DNA from: Pseudomonas sp. CC120222-01a
GTDB lineage: Bacteria > Pseudomonadota > Gammaproteobacteria > Pseudomonadales > Pseudomonadaceae
Reading direction: 5' to 3'
NCBI RefSeq assembly: GCF_003097235.1
Contig: NZ_QEQQ01000014.1
Coordinates: 106,339 to 170,338 of the forward strand
DNA: 64,000 bases
Part shown: piece by piece, positions 1 to 8,574 of the stretch
Layout of the letters: the number at the start of each line of letters is the position of its first letter
How positions within the stretch are numbered: the first letter of the stretch is position 1
The notes under the pieces: generated by a model
Database searches by the model: none
Told to the model about the DNA's origin: nothing
What the model saw: the letters and a program-made list of their open reading frames with translations, nothing else
Translations under genes and position numbers: made by a program

Positions 1-391
1 TGGCTCTTTCCACTGCGGCACCTTCGATGTTCGCCGCAATATCTGCCCAGCCCATGCCCAGGCCGAACACCAGCAGGCCGGCAAAGGCACACCAGGCGCT
101 GTTCAGGTCACTGCTCGCCGCCAGCACGCACAGCCCGGCCGACAGGCCGAGCAGGCCCAGGCGAAGCATGCGGTTGGCACCCACACGGGCAATGAGGCGG
201 CCGGCGCTGAGGATGCCCAGCATGGCCCCCGCAGAGAAGCCGAACAGGATCATGCCCATCTGCTCGGTGGAGGCCTGCAGGCCATCGCGCAGGGCAGGGG
301 TGCGGGTAACCCAGGTGGCCAGGGTCAGCCCCGGCAGCAGGAACAGCAGGTAAAGCGCATGGCGGGACCAAGGGGTGACGGTGGCAGGCAT
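1..391 (-). CDS. MFS transporter, N-terminal part (runs off left edge)
   Basis: The reading frame starts at an ATG at 391 and runs off the window at base 1, giving the first 130 residues. The protein opens with MPATVTPWSRHALYLLF and shows at least four hydrophobic segments separated by short loops. A loop carrying AGRLIARVGANR fits the conserved MFS loop 2-3 motif. The overall look is that of the YbjJ-like branch of the major facilitator superfamily, inner-membrane proton-coupled carriers of unknown substrate. The start lies about 20 bp from a pair of CGTACG palindromes (412-447), so the gene is probably under a local repressor, which is not inside the window. The substrate cannot be inferred. 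Confidence 0.75.
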   Translation of the reverse strand, partial: MPATVTPWSRHALYLLFLLPGLTLATWVTRTPALRDGLQASTEQMGMILFGFSAGAMLGILSAGRLIARVGANRMLRLGLLGLSAGLCVLAASSDLNSAWCAFAGLLVFGLGMGWADIAANIEGAAVERA

Positions 392-411
392 TCGAGGCTC
401 GCTGGGTTTAT

Positions 412-447
412 CGTACGGACGTACGGCAAAATCGTACGGTTGTACGA
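412..447. promoter_or_regulatory. Paired CGTACG palindromic operator upstream of the MFS gene
   Basis: Two inverted repeats lie side by side: CGTACG-GA-CGTACG at 412-425 and TCGTAC-GGTT-GTACGA at 432-447. Their centres are about 21 bp apart, two helical turns. This arrangement is typical of TetR-family operators that repress an adjacent efflux gene. It sits just upstream of the MFS start at 391 and beyond the 3' end of the gene at 479. The cognate regulator is not seen here. Confidence 0.55.
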
Positions 448-478
448 GGCGTCGGTCAATGCCTGCCGCCGGTGTCGG

Positions 479-1816
479 CTAGGTCGATACCAAGGTCCTG
501 GCCAGGCAGTCCTTGCAGTTGACGATGGTCTCCCGAGGCCCCGCCTGCACATGCACCAGGTTCGACCCGCACAGGGCGCAGAACAGCGTGCAGCCATTGC
601 TGTCCGCGCTCCCCGGCAGCTCTGCGATGTAGTCGCTGACTTTGCGGCTCAGGCCATGATCGTGCTGTTGCAACAGCACGTCGAACAGCGCCTGGCTGAA
701 GCCCGAACGCGGGGCGTGGTTGTCGTAGCTCGATACAGTGAACTGCCACTCCTCGCGGATGGCGCGCTCGCTCAGTGACAGCATGCTCCCGGGAATGGTG
801 TTGGCGGCATGGCGTTTGTTGACCTGGGCGCGAGCAACGAATGACAGCGCCCCACGCACGGCGGTATTGGCCAGTGACCAGATGTGCCGTACGGGGTGCG
901 TGTCGAGCAGTTGCGCTGCGGCTTCAGCGGCTTTCTTACTGGCCTCGAACGGCAGGCCGTGTTCCGCGCTGCGGCTGGTGATGTAGGCGCAGACTTCTTC
1001 GTTGCAAAGCAGTTGGATGGCCGCGACGAGTTCGTCATGCCATTGCGGCTGCGGGCCAGCGGACAGCGCCTTGTGCAGCGCCCGGTACAAGGGGGCAAGG
1101 CCGGCCCGCTGCGGGTCATCCAGGCTGACATTGGCGACCCAGCGCACCTTGTTCTGCCAGGCCTTCGGTGTGGCGTCGTCGCTGAAGGCATCGAGTGGCG
1201 AGTCGGGGTCGACCAGCAGGATCTGGTCCTCGTGCAGCGCCATCAGGATGGTTGAATCCATGCCCAGGGATGGGCTGACACGCGCATCCCCGGTGGCTTT
1301 TTCCGCAGCCAGGATGTATTCCCTTTGCGTATCCATGCGTACTTCGAGCACGGCCAGCAACTGCAGCTGGCGGGTGATCGACAGGCTGTGCAACGGCACC
1401 GGCAGGCGCTTGGCCAATGACCAGTGCTCCTTGATGCGCTTGCGTTGCTCGATGGCCTTTGCCTGCCTGGCCCGTTCACGTGCCGCCAGGCAGGGCTGGC
1501 AGGCACAATCGCGATGCCAGCGGTTGCGCCCTGGAAAGTAATGGCGGTGGGCGCAGTTCGGGCAATAGGCCAGGTTGTCATTCCAGCTGTTGGCCGAGCG
1601 GCTTTTACGCCGCTCGTACAGGCTGACCTTGCAGTAAGGGCACTCGAGCTCGGCACAAGGTACGGGTGGGAAGGCCTTGATCAGGCTGCTGGGGGCGATG
1701 TCGATGGCGTAACGTTCGAGTAGCAGCGCAATTTTCTCACCGCCGAGGTATTCGCCGTACAACGCCTCGATCTGTTCGGCGCTGAGGTGCTGCAATTTTG
1801 ATTTGAAATCCGACAA
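479..1816 (-). CDS. Unrecognised cysteine-rich (multiple zinc ribbon) protein
   Basis: A 445-residue soluble protein that I do not recognise. Its N-terminus (about residues 14-45, ALYGEYLGGEKIALLLERYA) looks like a helix-turn-helix or helical recruitment segment. It is followed by CxxC pairs at C59/C62 and C85/C88 and a CxCxxC at 104-109, which look like one or two zinc ribbons. The middle (about 130-400) is helical without obvious catalytic motifs. The C-terminus has another ribbon, C413/C416 and C434/C437. It stands alone between the MFS gene and a VOC gene, with a roughly 200-bp upstream region. The metal-ribbon layout suggests nucleic-acid binding or a scaffold role; no enzyme function can be claimed. 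Confidence 0.6.
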   Translation of the reverse strand: MSDFKSKLQHLSAEQIEALYGEYLGGEKIALLLERYAIDIAPSSLIKAFPPVPCAELECPYCKVSLYERRKSRSANSWNDNLAYCPNCAHRHYFPGRNRWHRDCACQPCLAARERARQAKAIEQRKRIKEHWSLAKRLPVPLHSLSITRQLQLLAVLEVRMDTQREYILAAEKATGDARVSPSLGMDSTILMALHEDQILLVDPDSPLDAFSDDATPKAWQNKVRWVANVSLDDPQRAGLAPLYRALHKALSAGPQPQWHDELVAAIQLLCNEEVCAYITSRSAEHGLPFEASKKAAEAAAQLLDTHPVRHIWSLANTAVRGALSFVARAQVNKRHAANTIPGSMLSLSERAIREEWQFTVSSYDNHAPRSGFSQALFDVLLQQHDHGLSRKVSDYIAELPGSADSNGCTLFCALCGSNLVHVQAGPRETIVNCKDCLARTLVST

Positions 1817-2032
1817 ACCTGTATCTCCCTGCGAAAAGTCGCTTGTGAGGTTCGTCAGGAATGATGCAGTGCCTGGGAATTTGCGGGTTGTAGGATATTT
1901 CTCTATCGCTAGTAGGGCGCTTCCGAGCGTTGTTCCAATCAGCGCCGATCATCCGCGCAGCGACCGCTGCCATCGCCAGCCAAGGCTGAAGGGCTAGACT
2001 CAAGGCGTTCTGTTCTCCCATGGAGCCTTGCC

Positions 2033-2512
2033 ATGACAGCCAAGAACACGATCTGCCTGTGGTTCGACAAGGATGCCGAAGAAGCGGCCAACTTCTATGC
2101 CCGGACCTTCCCCGACAGCCAGGTGCTGGCGGTGCACCCGGCCCCCGGCGACTACCCCTCGGGCAAGGCCGGGGAGGTGATCACCGTCGAGTTCACCGTC
2201 ATGGGCATCCCCTGTGTGGGACTCAATGGCGGCACCACGTTCAAGCACAGCGAGGCGTTTTCCTTCCAGGTCAGCACCGAGGACCAGGCCGAGACCGACC
2301 GGCTCTGGCATGCCATCGTCAACAACGGCGGCAGCGAAAGCGTCTGTGGCTGGTGCAAGGACAAGTGGGGCATCTCCTGGCAGATCACCCCGCGCATCCT
2401 CATCGAAGCCATCGCCAACCCCGACAAGGCCGCCGCCAAGCGGGCCTTCGACGCCATGATGACCATGGGCAAGATCGACGTGGCGAGAATCGAGGCAGCC
2501 CTGAAAGGGTAG
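2033..2512 (+). CDS. VOC-family (PhnB/YjdN-like) protein
   Basis: A 159-residue protein starting MTAKNTICLWFDKDAEEAANFY, the usual opening of the PhnB-like group of the vicinal oxygen chelate superfamily, once misnamed 3-demethylubiquinone methyltransferase. Visible landmarks are FYARTFPDSQV (about 21-31), the FTVMGIPCVGLNGG strand-turn (about 54-67) and GWCKDKWGISWQI near residue 110. Members have paired beta-alpha-beta-beta-beta units and may bind metal, but most have no known reaction. It is monocistronic and convergent with the LysR gene, whose stop is 6 bp away. Start chosen at the ATG after AGCCTTGCC; length is normal for the family. Confidence 0.8.
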   Translation: MTAKNTICLWFDKDAEEAANFYARTFPDSQVLAVHPAPGDYPSGKAGEVITVEFTVMGIPCVGLNGGTTFKHSEAFSFQVSTEDQAETDRLWHAIVNNGGSESVCGWCKDKWGISWQITPRILIEAIANPDKAAAKRAFDAMMTMGKIDVARIEAALKG

Positions 2513-2518
2513 GGTCGA

Positions 2519-3505
2519 TCACGCCTGGTCGCCGGCCTCCTCATGCAGCGACCAGTCAAACTGCTCGATCAGCCAGTCGCGCAACTGGCAGCAACTGGCA
2601 TCGTGGCTTTTGGCTTCGCTGAGGCTGAGGTAGTGGCGGGTGTCGCGGTGCACCAGGGTGTCGCTCACCGGCCGCACCAGCAGGCCCTGTTCCACCAGCG
2701 GCGCGACCAGGTAATGCCAGCCCAGGGCCACGCCCTGGTGATTCTGTGCCAACTGCATCAGCAGGCTGTAGTCGTTGGCGTTGAACAGTTGCGGGGCATC
2801 GGCGGCGCGCCGGTCCAGGTCGATGTCCTGATAGGCGAACCAGACTTTCCAGTCCACATGTTCGGCCACCTGCGAGCGGCCGAACGGGCTGAGGTTGAGC
2901 AGCGTGGCATTGCGCAGGCCATCCAGCGTCTGGATCTGCGGATGCTGCTCCAGGTACTGCGGCGTGCACACCGGGTAGATCACGTCGCAGACCAGCGGCT
3001 GGCTGAAGTAGCCCTGGCCGCTTTTGGCCATCTTGCAGATGATGATGTCCGGGTTCACCCCGTTCTCGAGGGTCAGGAAGTTCTGCGTCGTCACGATGTT
3101 CAGGTCGATCTCGGGGTAGGCCGCGAACAATGCCGGTAACTTCGGCCCCAGCCAGAAGTTGGCGAACGCCGGCGTGCAACACAGGGTGACGCGCTGCTTG
3201 GGTGATTCACTGTGGCGGATGCGCTCGGCCGCCTGGGCGATGTTGGTGAACGACAGCTGCACGGCGTCGTAGAAGATCGAACCGGCCGGGGTCAGCTCGA
3301 CCGCACGCCCGGCCCGGTTGAACAGTTCGGCCCCCAGGTGCTCCTCAAGGTCGCGGATCTGCCGGCTGATCGCCGCCTGGGTCACACACAGCGCCTCGGC
3401 CGCGCGGGTGAAGTTCTGGTAGCGGGCGGCGGCGACGAAGGCCTTGACCGCGCGCAGCGAGGGCATCTTGATCAAGGTCTGATCGGGTTCTGTGTGCTTG
3501 ACCAT
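2519..3505 (-). CDS. LysR-family transcriptional regulator (GcvA-like), divergent from the DddP-like gene
   Basis: A 328-residue LTTR. The winged helix-turn-helix is at about residues 15-75 (PSLRAVKAFVAAARYQNFTR, then VTQAAISRQIRDLEEHLG), followed by a linker helix and a two-lobe periplasmic-binding-like effector domain. The MPSLRAVKAF opening and LELTPAG-type spacing resemble GcvA/AmpR regulators. The first methionine gives a 13-residue extension; a second candidate start is at 3466, and neither has a strong ribosome site. It is divergent from the gene at 3795 across a 289-bp region, so it is the obvious candidate regulator of that gene. The inducer is unknown. Confidence 0.85.
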   Translation of the reverse strand: MVKHTEPDQTLIKMPSLRAVKAFVAAARYQNFTRAAEALCVTQAAISRQIRDLEEHLGAELFNRAGRAVELTPAGSIFYDAVQLSFTNIAQAAERIRHSESPKQRVTLCCTPAFANFWLGPKLPALFAAYPEIDLNIVTTQNFLTLENGVNPDIIICKMAKSGQGYFSQPLVCDVIYPVCTPQYLEQHPQIQTLDGLRNATLLNLSPFGRSQVAEHVDWKVWFAYQDIDLDRRAADAPQLFNANDYSLLMQLAQNHQGVALGWHYLVAPLVEQGLLVRPVSDTLVHRDTRHYLSLSEAKSHDASCCQLRDWLIEQFDWSLHEEAGDQA

Positions 3506-3794
3506 ACGTTTTGGTAATCAATTAGCCTCAGAAAATGTCGATTCTTTGCGGCAAAACACTGGCAATAGACTGTGATCAGGCAGCAGCGATGACGCGTTGT
3601 CATTCTTCTGGAGACTAACCGAAGCAATCCTTGCATTGAAGCCCCACGCGGGTGAACAACAAGCCGGCAGCACACCAGCGCCTGCGCCGCTTTCGGGCAT
3701 TGTCCTGTCGACTTTGTAGACGCTGGCCCGCCAGCAATCGCACATCATCAATACCGCAGTTTCCACACAATAAGACCAGGGAAAACCGCAAGCC

Positions 3795-5141
3795 ATGATG
3801 ACCTCACCGTTCTCGATCCCCGCCCAGGCCCGCCGCATCGACCCGTCCCGCCAGCGCGCTGCCGCGCTCAAGGCCGATGGCTCGATCGATGACAACGACC
3901 GCACCGAAATCGGCCCGACCCCGCTGGCCTTCGCCGAATGGGCCAGCCTCGGCCTGCAGGCGCCGCACCTGCCGAGCATGCGTGAGTACCGCCTGCAACG
4001 CATCCGCGAGCAGCTCATCGCCCGCGACCTGGGCGGCATCCTGCTGTTCGACCCGCTGAACATCCGCTACGCCACCGACACCACCAACATGCAGCTGTGG
4101 ACCACCCACAATCCGGCCCGCGCCTGTTTCGTCGCCGCCAGCGGCCATGTGGTGCTGTGGGACTTCCATGGCTGTGACCACCTTTCCGCGCACCTGCCGC
4201 TGGTCAGCGAGCTGCGCAGCGGTGCGTCGTTCTTCTATTTCGAGACGGGCGACCGCACCGAGGAACATGCCAGGCGCTTCTGCGCCCAGGTCGACGAGTT
4301 GCTGCGCACCCATGCCGGCAACAACCGCCGCCTGGCCGTGGACCGCATCGAGGTCGCCGGCCTGCGTGCCCTCGATGCGCTGGGCGTGCAGGTGCACAAC
4401 GGCCAGGAAGTCACCGAGTTCGCCCGCCTGATCAAGGGCCCGGACGAAATCCTCGCCATGCGCTGCGCGGTGGCATCCTGCGAAGCCTCGATCGCCGAGA
4501 TGCGCCAGGCCATGCGCGCCGGCGCCACCGAGAACGATGTCTGGGCCGCGCTGCATGCGGGCAACATCCGCCGTGGCGGCGAGTGGATCGAAACCCGCAT
4601 CCTCAGCTCTGGGCCGCGCACCAACCCCTGGTATCAGGAGTCCGGCCCGCGGGTGCTCAGCGACGGCGACCTGTTGTCGTTCGACACCGACCTGATTGGT
4701 GTGTATGGCTTCTGCGTGGACATGTCGCGCAGCTGGATCTGCGGTGATGTCGAGCCCACCGCCGAGCAGAAGCGCCTGTACCGCATCGCCCACGAACATA
4801 TCCACGTCAACGCCGAGATGGTCAAGCCCGGTGTGCGTTTCACCGAACTGACCCGCAACGGCCATCGCCTGCCGGAAAGCTGCCGCGCGCAGCGCTATGG
4901 CGTGATGTTCCATGGGGTGGGGCTGTGCGACGAATACCCGAGCATTCGCTACCCGGAAGACCTTGAGTCCTATGGCTATGAAGGCGAACTGCAGCCGGGC
5001 ATGGCGCTGTGCGTCGAGGCCTATGTCGGCGAGGTGGGCGGGCGCGACGGGATCAAGCTGGAGAACCAGTTGCTGGTGACCGAGAGCGGGTTCGAGTTGT
5101 TGACCCATTATCCGTTCGAGGACAGTTTCCTGCGGGATTAG
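3795..5141 (+). CDS. dddP: DddP-like M24-fold enzyme, candidate DMSP lyase
   Basis: A 448-residue protein of the M24 (creatinase/prolidase) fold whose sequence follows DddP rather than ordinary peptidases. DddP of Roseobacters is a homodimeric metal enzyme that cleaves dimethylsulfoniopropionate to acrylate and dimethyl sulfide. All published DddP active-site positions occur here with a constant offset of +2: metal ligands D297, D299, D309, H373, E408 and E423, and the catalytic D379 and Y368. DddP-type blocks include DNDRTEIGPTPLAFAEWA (33-50) and DPLNIRYATDTTNMQLWTTH (86-105). No DMSP transporter or acrylate genes are adjacent, so the physiological substrate is inferred. A divergent LysR gene is the likely regulator. 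The family call is firm, the DMSP activity less so. Confidence 0.75.
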   Translation: MMTSPFSIPAQARRIDPSRQRAAALKADGSIDDNDRTEIGPTPLAFAEWASLGLQAPHLPSMREYRLQRIREQLIARDLGGILLFDPLNIRYATDTTNMQLWTTHNPARACFVAASGHVVLWDFHGCDHLSAHLPLVSELRSGASFFYFETGDRTEEHARRFCAQVDELLRTHAGNNRRLAVDRIEVAGLRALDALGVQVHNGQEVTEFARLIKGPDEILAMRCAVASCEASIAEMRQAMRAGATENDVWAALHAGNIRRGGEWIETRILSSGPRTNPWYQESGPRVLSDGDLLSFDTDLIGVYGFCVDMSRSWICGDVEPTAEQKRLYRIAHEHIHVNAEMVKPGVRFTELTRNGHRLPESCRAQRYGVMFHGVGLCDEYPSIRYPEDLESYGYEGELQPGMALCVEAYVGEVGGRDGIKLENQLLVTESGFELLTHYPFEDSFLRD

Positions 5142-5152
5142 GGTGCCTGGCT

Positions 5153-5447
5153 TAAGGTTTGTAGCGCCTGTCAGATCGAGCGCCGCCCGCGCGGCGCATC
5201 GCGGGCAAGCCCGCTCCCACATCTGTTTCGGGCCAATCTTTCCTGTGAAGCCAACAGGGACCGCCTTGTTTGTTCCCTTCGATATCGAGGTGGGCACAAT
5301 TGCTTTCCATTAATCTCCAGTCATGCACCAAGGCGGTTCCTGTTGGCCTGACAGGAGTGACTGGCCCGAAACAGATGTGGGAGCGGGCTTGCCCGCGATG
5401 CGCCGCGCGGGCGGCGCTCGATCTCACAGGCGCTACAAGCTTCAAGC
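5153..5447. repeat. Long inverted repeat (BIME-like) with two ~115-bp arms
   Basis: The left arm (about 5153-5268) and right arm (about 5329-5447) are near-perfect inverted copies separated by about 60 bp. Each holds a P. putida-type REP core (GCGGGCAAGCCCGCTCCCAC) plus an extra block AGATCGAGCGCCGCCCGCGC, so the unit is longer than a normal REP. It fills the 323-bp gap between the DddP-like gene and the convergent AbrB gene. A diverged copy of the same unit lies at 58281-58396. Confidence 0.85.
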
Positions 5448-5464
5448 CTGGCACCTCCAAGCAC

Positions 5465-6529
5465 CTACACCCGGGTCAGCCGTATGATCTGCCGCGCACA
5501 AAAGGCCCCGGTCAGAATCACCCCGAACAACCGCAACGTCTGCATCGCCAGCACCAACCCGACATCGGCATGGGTCTCGACGGCGATGATCGCCATGGCA
5601 TCCAGCCCGCCCGGGCTGGTCGCCAGGTACATCGACAGAAAATCCGTGCCCATTGCCAGGGCCAGCACATAGGCACACGCGGCGCACAGCACGATCAACG
5701 CCACCGCCCCGGCAATCATGGTCGGCAGGCGTTTCCACACATAACGCACGGTCTGCCGGTCGAAACGCAGGCCGATGTAGCAGCCGATGGCACCGTAGGC
5801 AACGGCCAGCAAGGGCTCGGGCAAGCTGATGGTCAGCAGCCCACTGAGCTGCAGGGCGCCGCCGAGCAGCAGCGGTGTCAGCAAGGCACCGGCAGGCAGG
5901 CGGTTACCGAGGGTGATGCCCACCAGCACCACGCCCAGGCTGAGCAAGCTGTTGGCCAGGTGCGGGCCTTCCAGCGCCGCCGGTGCATGGGCCGCCGCGC
6001 TTGCGCCCGGTGTGGCGCCGAGCAGGTGGCTGACCAGCGAGCCGATCATCACCACGCACACCACCCGCACATATTGCATGGTCGCCACCACGCGGCCGTC
6101 GGCGCCATTTTCCTCGGCCATCGACACCATCGCCGACGCCGCCCCCGGCGCGGTTCCCCAGGCGGCAGTGCTACCGGGGATGCCACCGAAGCGTACGGTG
6201 CCGAGGCCGACCAACGCGCTGAGTACCACCGTGATGAAGGTGGCGACCAGCATCAGGTGCCAGGACTGGGCCATCGACACCAGCACCGCCCAGGTCACCG
6301 AGTGGGCGACCAGCAGGCCGACGCAGCCCTGACCAAAGCGGAACACTTGGCGGTGCAGGTGCAGTTGCGCGCCTGAGACACCGAAGACAATGGCCACCAG
6401 CATGGGGCCGAGGAACAACCCGGCCGGCACGGCCAGGGCATGCAGCAACTGGCCAGAGGCACCGGCGCAGATCAGCAGGGCGAGCCATTGGAAGAGGGAT
6501 CTGGATGAAGCGGGTAGGGCGGTCTGCAA
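5465..6529 (-). CDS. AbrB-family inner-membrane protein (TTG start)
   Basis: A polytopic membrane protein of the AbrB family, often mislabelled ammonia monooxygenase. About ten hydrophobic helices and the two-fold repeat of the family are visible, with glycine-rich stretches such as GIPGSTAAWGTAPGAASAMV and TSPGGLDAMAIIAVETHADV typical of it. A longer frame begins at 6607, but a good AAGGAG at 6538-6543 lies 8 bases before a TTG at 6527-6529, giving a 354-residue protein that begins at LQTALPASSRSLFQWL, where homology should begin. It is divergent from a LysR gene at 6654, a common arrangement. The family may transport small organic compounds; the substrate is unknown. Confidence 0.75.
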   Translation of the reverse strand: MQTALPASSRSLFQWLALLICAGASGQLLHALAVPAGLFLGPMLVAIVFGVSGAQLHLHRQVFRFGQGCVGLLVAHSVTWAVLVSMAQSWHLMLVATFITVVLSALVGLGTVRFGGIPGSTAAWGTAPGAASAMVSMAEENGADGRVVATMQYVRVVCVVMIGSLVSHLLGATPGASAAAHAPAALEGPHLANSLLSLGVVLVGITLGNRLPAGALLTPLLLGGALQLSGLLTISLPEPLLAVAYGAIGCYIGLRFDRQTVRYVWKRLPTMIAGAVALIVLCAACAYVLALAMGTDFLSMYLATSPGGLDAMAIIAVETHADVGLVLAMQTLRLFGVILTGAFCARQIIRLTRV

Positions 6530-6653
6530 CGTGGATACTCCTTGCACAGCGATAACGCGGGGCTGGCAGCGCCAGCGGAGAAAATTATCGACGGCGCAAT
6601 CGATCAAGTCTATTTTCTACTTTCGATGAATCCATAACTGAAATTCATGAATC

Positions 6654-7556
6654 ATGGACCTGCGTGACCTCACCTATTTCGAAACCATCGCCGAACTGGG
6701 GCATCTGGGCCGGGCGGCGGAGAAGCTCAACCGCAGCCAGCCGGCACTGAGCAAAAGCATCCAGCGCCTGGAGGAATCCCTGGGCACCCGCTTGTTCCAG
6801 CGCGATGGCCGGCGCATCAAGCTCACCGATGTCGGTAAGCTGCTGCTGGCGCGGGGCAAGCAGCTGCAACTGAACATCGCCGAGACCGAGCGCGAGGTAC
6901 GCGACTTCGCCAGCGGGCTGGTCGGCAATATCCGCCTGGGCTGCGCGGCGAGCATGGCCGACCACCTGCTGCCGCACCTGACCGCCGCGCTGCTGGAACG
7001 GGCACCGGAAGTGACCTTGAAGCTGTCCATCGCCCAGGACGATGTGCTCAAGGAGTCCCTGCGCGCCGGGCGCCTGGATGTGATCATTTCACCGCAGATC
7101 GCCATGGACCCCGAGTTCACCACTTATCCCATCCTCGAAGATGAAGCGATCGTGGTGGCCAGTGCCGAGCACCCGATCTTCGCCGGCCCCATCACCTTGC
7201 AGCGTCTCTGCCAGTACCGCTGGGTGCTGGCGGGGCCGACGGTGACCGCCCGGCGCTGGATCGACAACGTGTTCATCGCCCACCAGCTGCCAGCACCGCA
7301 GGTGCAGATCGAAACCAATGCCATCTCGCTGCTGCCCCGTCTGATTGCGCGTACCCAGCTGCTCAGCTTCGCCGCCCGGGAAACCCTCGAACATGGCTTG
7401 GGCATGTCCTGGCTGCGCGAAGTACCGCTGAAGCAGACCACCATGCGCCGCACCGTGGCGGTGTCGGTGCGCACGGACGGCTACCTGTCGCCGGCGGCAG
7501 GGGCGCTGGTGACACTGCTCAAGGAAAAGGGCAGCAGCTTCTTCGAACGTGACTAA
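6654..7556 (+). CDS. LysR-family regulator, divergent from abrB-like gene
   Basis: A 300-residue LTTR. The HTH is at residues 1-60 (MDLRDLTYFETIAELGHLGR ... PALSKSIQRLEESLGTRLF), followed by an effector domain with the usual alternating beta/alpha pattern. Length and start are standard. It is separated from the AbrB-family gene by about 125 bp and transcribed away from it, so it probably regulates that gene and itself. Its 3' end overlaps the 3' end of catR by 4 bp, in a convergent arrangement. The ligand is unknown. Confidence 0.85.
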   Translation: MDLRDLTYFETIAELGHLGRAAEKLNRSQPALSKSIQRLEESLGTRLFQRDGRRIKLTDVGKLLLARGKQLQLNIAETEREVRDFASGLVGNIRLGCAASMADHLLPHLTAALLERAPEVTLKLSIAQDDVLKESLRAGRLDVIISPQIAMDPEFTTYPILEDEAIVVASAEHPIFAGPITLQRLCQYRWVLAGPTVTARRWIDNVFIAHQLPAPQVQIETNAISLLPRLIARTQLLSFAARETLEHGLGMSWLREVPLKQTTMRRTVAVSVRTDGYLSPAAGALVTLLKEKGSSFFERD

Positions 7557-8440
7557 AGCAAAGGCTCACTCATGGCCTGCTGGGCGATCAGCGCCAGGCA
7601 GCGCTGCACGATCGGGCTACTGTCGCCCTTGCGCCGGCTGAGGATGATCGGGCTGACCGCACTGCGGTCGAGCAGGCTGGCGTACTCGATATCGGTGCGG
7701 TGCTGCTGTTGCACCGACTCCGGCACCAGGGTCACGCCCAGCCCGACGGCGACCAGGCCGATGGCGGTCTGCAGTTCGTTGGCCCACTGGCTGACCTTGA
7801 GGCTCATGCCGTGGTGGGCGAACAGCGCGAGGATGTGGTCGGCGTAGCTCGGCCTGGGGTTGGCCGGGTAGAGGATGAACGCTTCCCTGGCCAGTTGTTC
7901 GAGGGTCAGCGGCGTGCCGGCCAGGGCATGGCCCTTGGGTAGTACCGCCACCAACGGGTCTTCGCGCAGCACTCGCTGCTGGATCGCCGGATCGTCGATG
8001 CGGATGCGGCCGAAGGCGATGTCGATGCGCCCGCTTTTCAGCGCCTCCACCTGCTGCAGGGTGGTCATCTCGCTCAGGCCCAGTTCCAGTTCGCTGTCCT
8101 TGCGCAGTTCGCGGATCAGCTCCGGCAGTACCGTGTACAAGGTGGAGGGGGCGAAGCCGATACCCAGCCACTGGCGCTGGCCCTGGCCGATGCGCCGGGT
8201 GTTGTCGCTGATGTTCTCCAGCTGCTGCAGCAAGGTGCAGGTCTGCTCATAGAAGAAGCGCCCGGCCTCGGTCAGGCGCAGCGGGCGCTCGCGCAGCACC
8301 AGCACGATCCCGAGCTGTTCTTCCAGCTGGCTGATCTGCCGGCTCAGCGGCGGCTGGGCGATGTGCAGCAGTTCGGCGGCGCGGGTGAAATTCAGGGTTT
8401 CGGCCAGGACCTTGAAGTAGCGAAGGTGGCGCAGCTCCAT
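7553..8440 (-). CDS. catR: CatR, LysR-type activator of catBCA
   Basis: A 295-residue LTTR starting MELRHLRYFKVLAETLNFTR, the typical opening of the CatR/BenM/ClcR group. HTH residues 1-60 are followed by the muconate-type effector domain. In P. putida CatR binds the catBC promoter region and activates it with cis,cis-muconate. A longer frame to 8581 exists, but AGGAGG (8445-8450) four bases before the ATG at 8440 and family N-termini decide the shorter start. It is divergent from catB across 134 bp, the classical catR-catBCA layout. The assignment rests on sequence type plus this context. Confidence 0.9.
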   Translation of the reverse strand: MELRHLRYFKVLAETLNFTRAAELLHIAQPPLSRQISQLEEQLGIVLVLRERPLRLTEAGRFFYEQTCTLLQQLENISDNTRRIGQGQRQWLGIGFAPSTLYTVLPELIRELRKDSELELGLSEMTTLQQVEALKSGRIDIAFGRIRIDDPAIQQRVLREDPLVAVLPKGHALAGTPLTLEQLAREAFILYPANPRPSYADHILALFAHHGMSLKVSQWANELQTAIGLVAVGLGVTLVPESVQQQHRTDIEYASLLDRSAVSPIILSRRKGDSSPIVQRCLALIAQQAMSEPLL

Positions 8441-8574
8441 CAGACCTCCTGGGTATGGTGGGAGATTCATTTGATATTGGACGGCCCTCAGGGTCTCGCG
8501 CAATGCTTGAATAATCAAGTAAATGTAGTATCGGGTCTGCAGCCTGCGGCCTGATTTGACGGGACCTTCGAACC
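8441..8574. promoter_or_regulatory. catR-catB divergent promoter region
   Basis: This 134-bp region should hold the catR promoter, the CatR recognition and activation sites and the catBCA promoter. Next to catR there is a GACC-N5-GGTA element (8443-8455), the dyad type expected for CatR binding, but it also contains the catR ribosome site. An AT-rich stretch at about 8508-8532 is the likely -10 zone for catB. Exact sites cannot be fixed by eye. Confidence 0.6.

Noticed and set aside
3795..5141. Annotation as a plain Xaa-Pro peptidase
   Set aside because: The M24 fold is shared, but the DddP-specific blocks and the catalytic Asp/Tyr positions favour the lyase clade.
3804..5297. 497-codon open frame on the minus strand opposite the DddP-like gene
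   Set aside because: It is a shadow produced by high GC at third positions; the plus-strand gene has a full set of family motifs and catalytic residues.
5465..6529. Annotation of the AbrB-family protein as ammonia monooxygenase
   Set aside because: The name is a known mislabel; the sequence is a polytopic AbrB-family protein with no oxygenase motifs.
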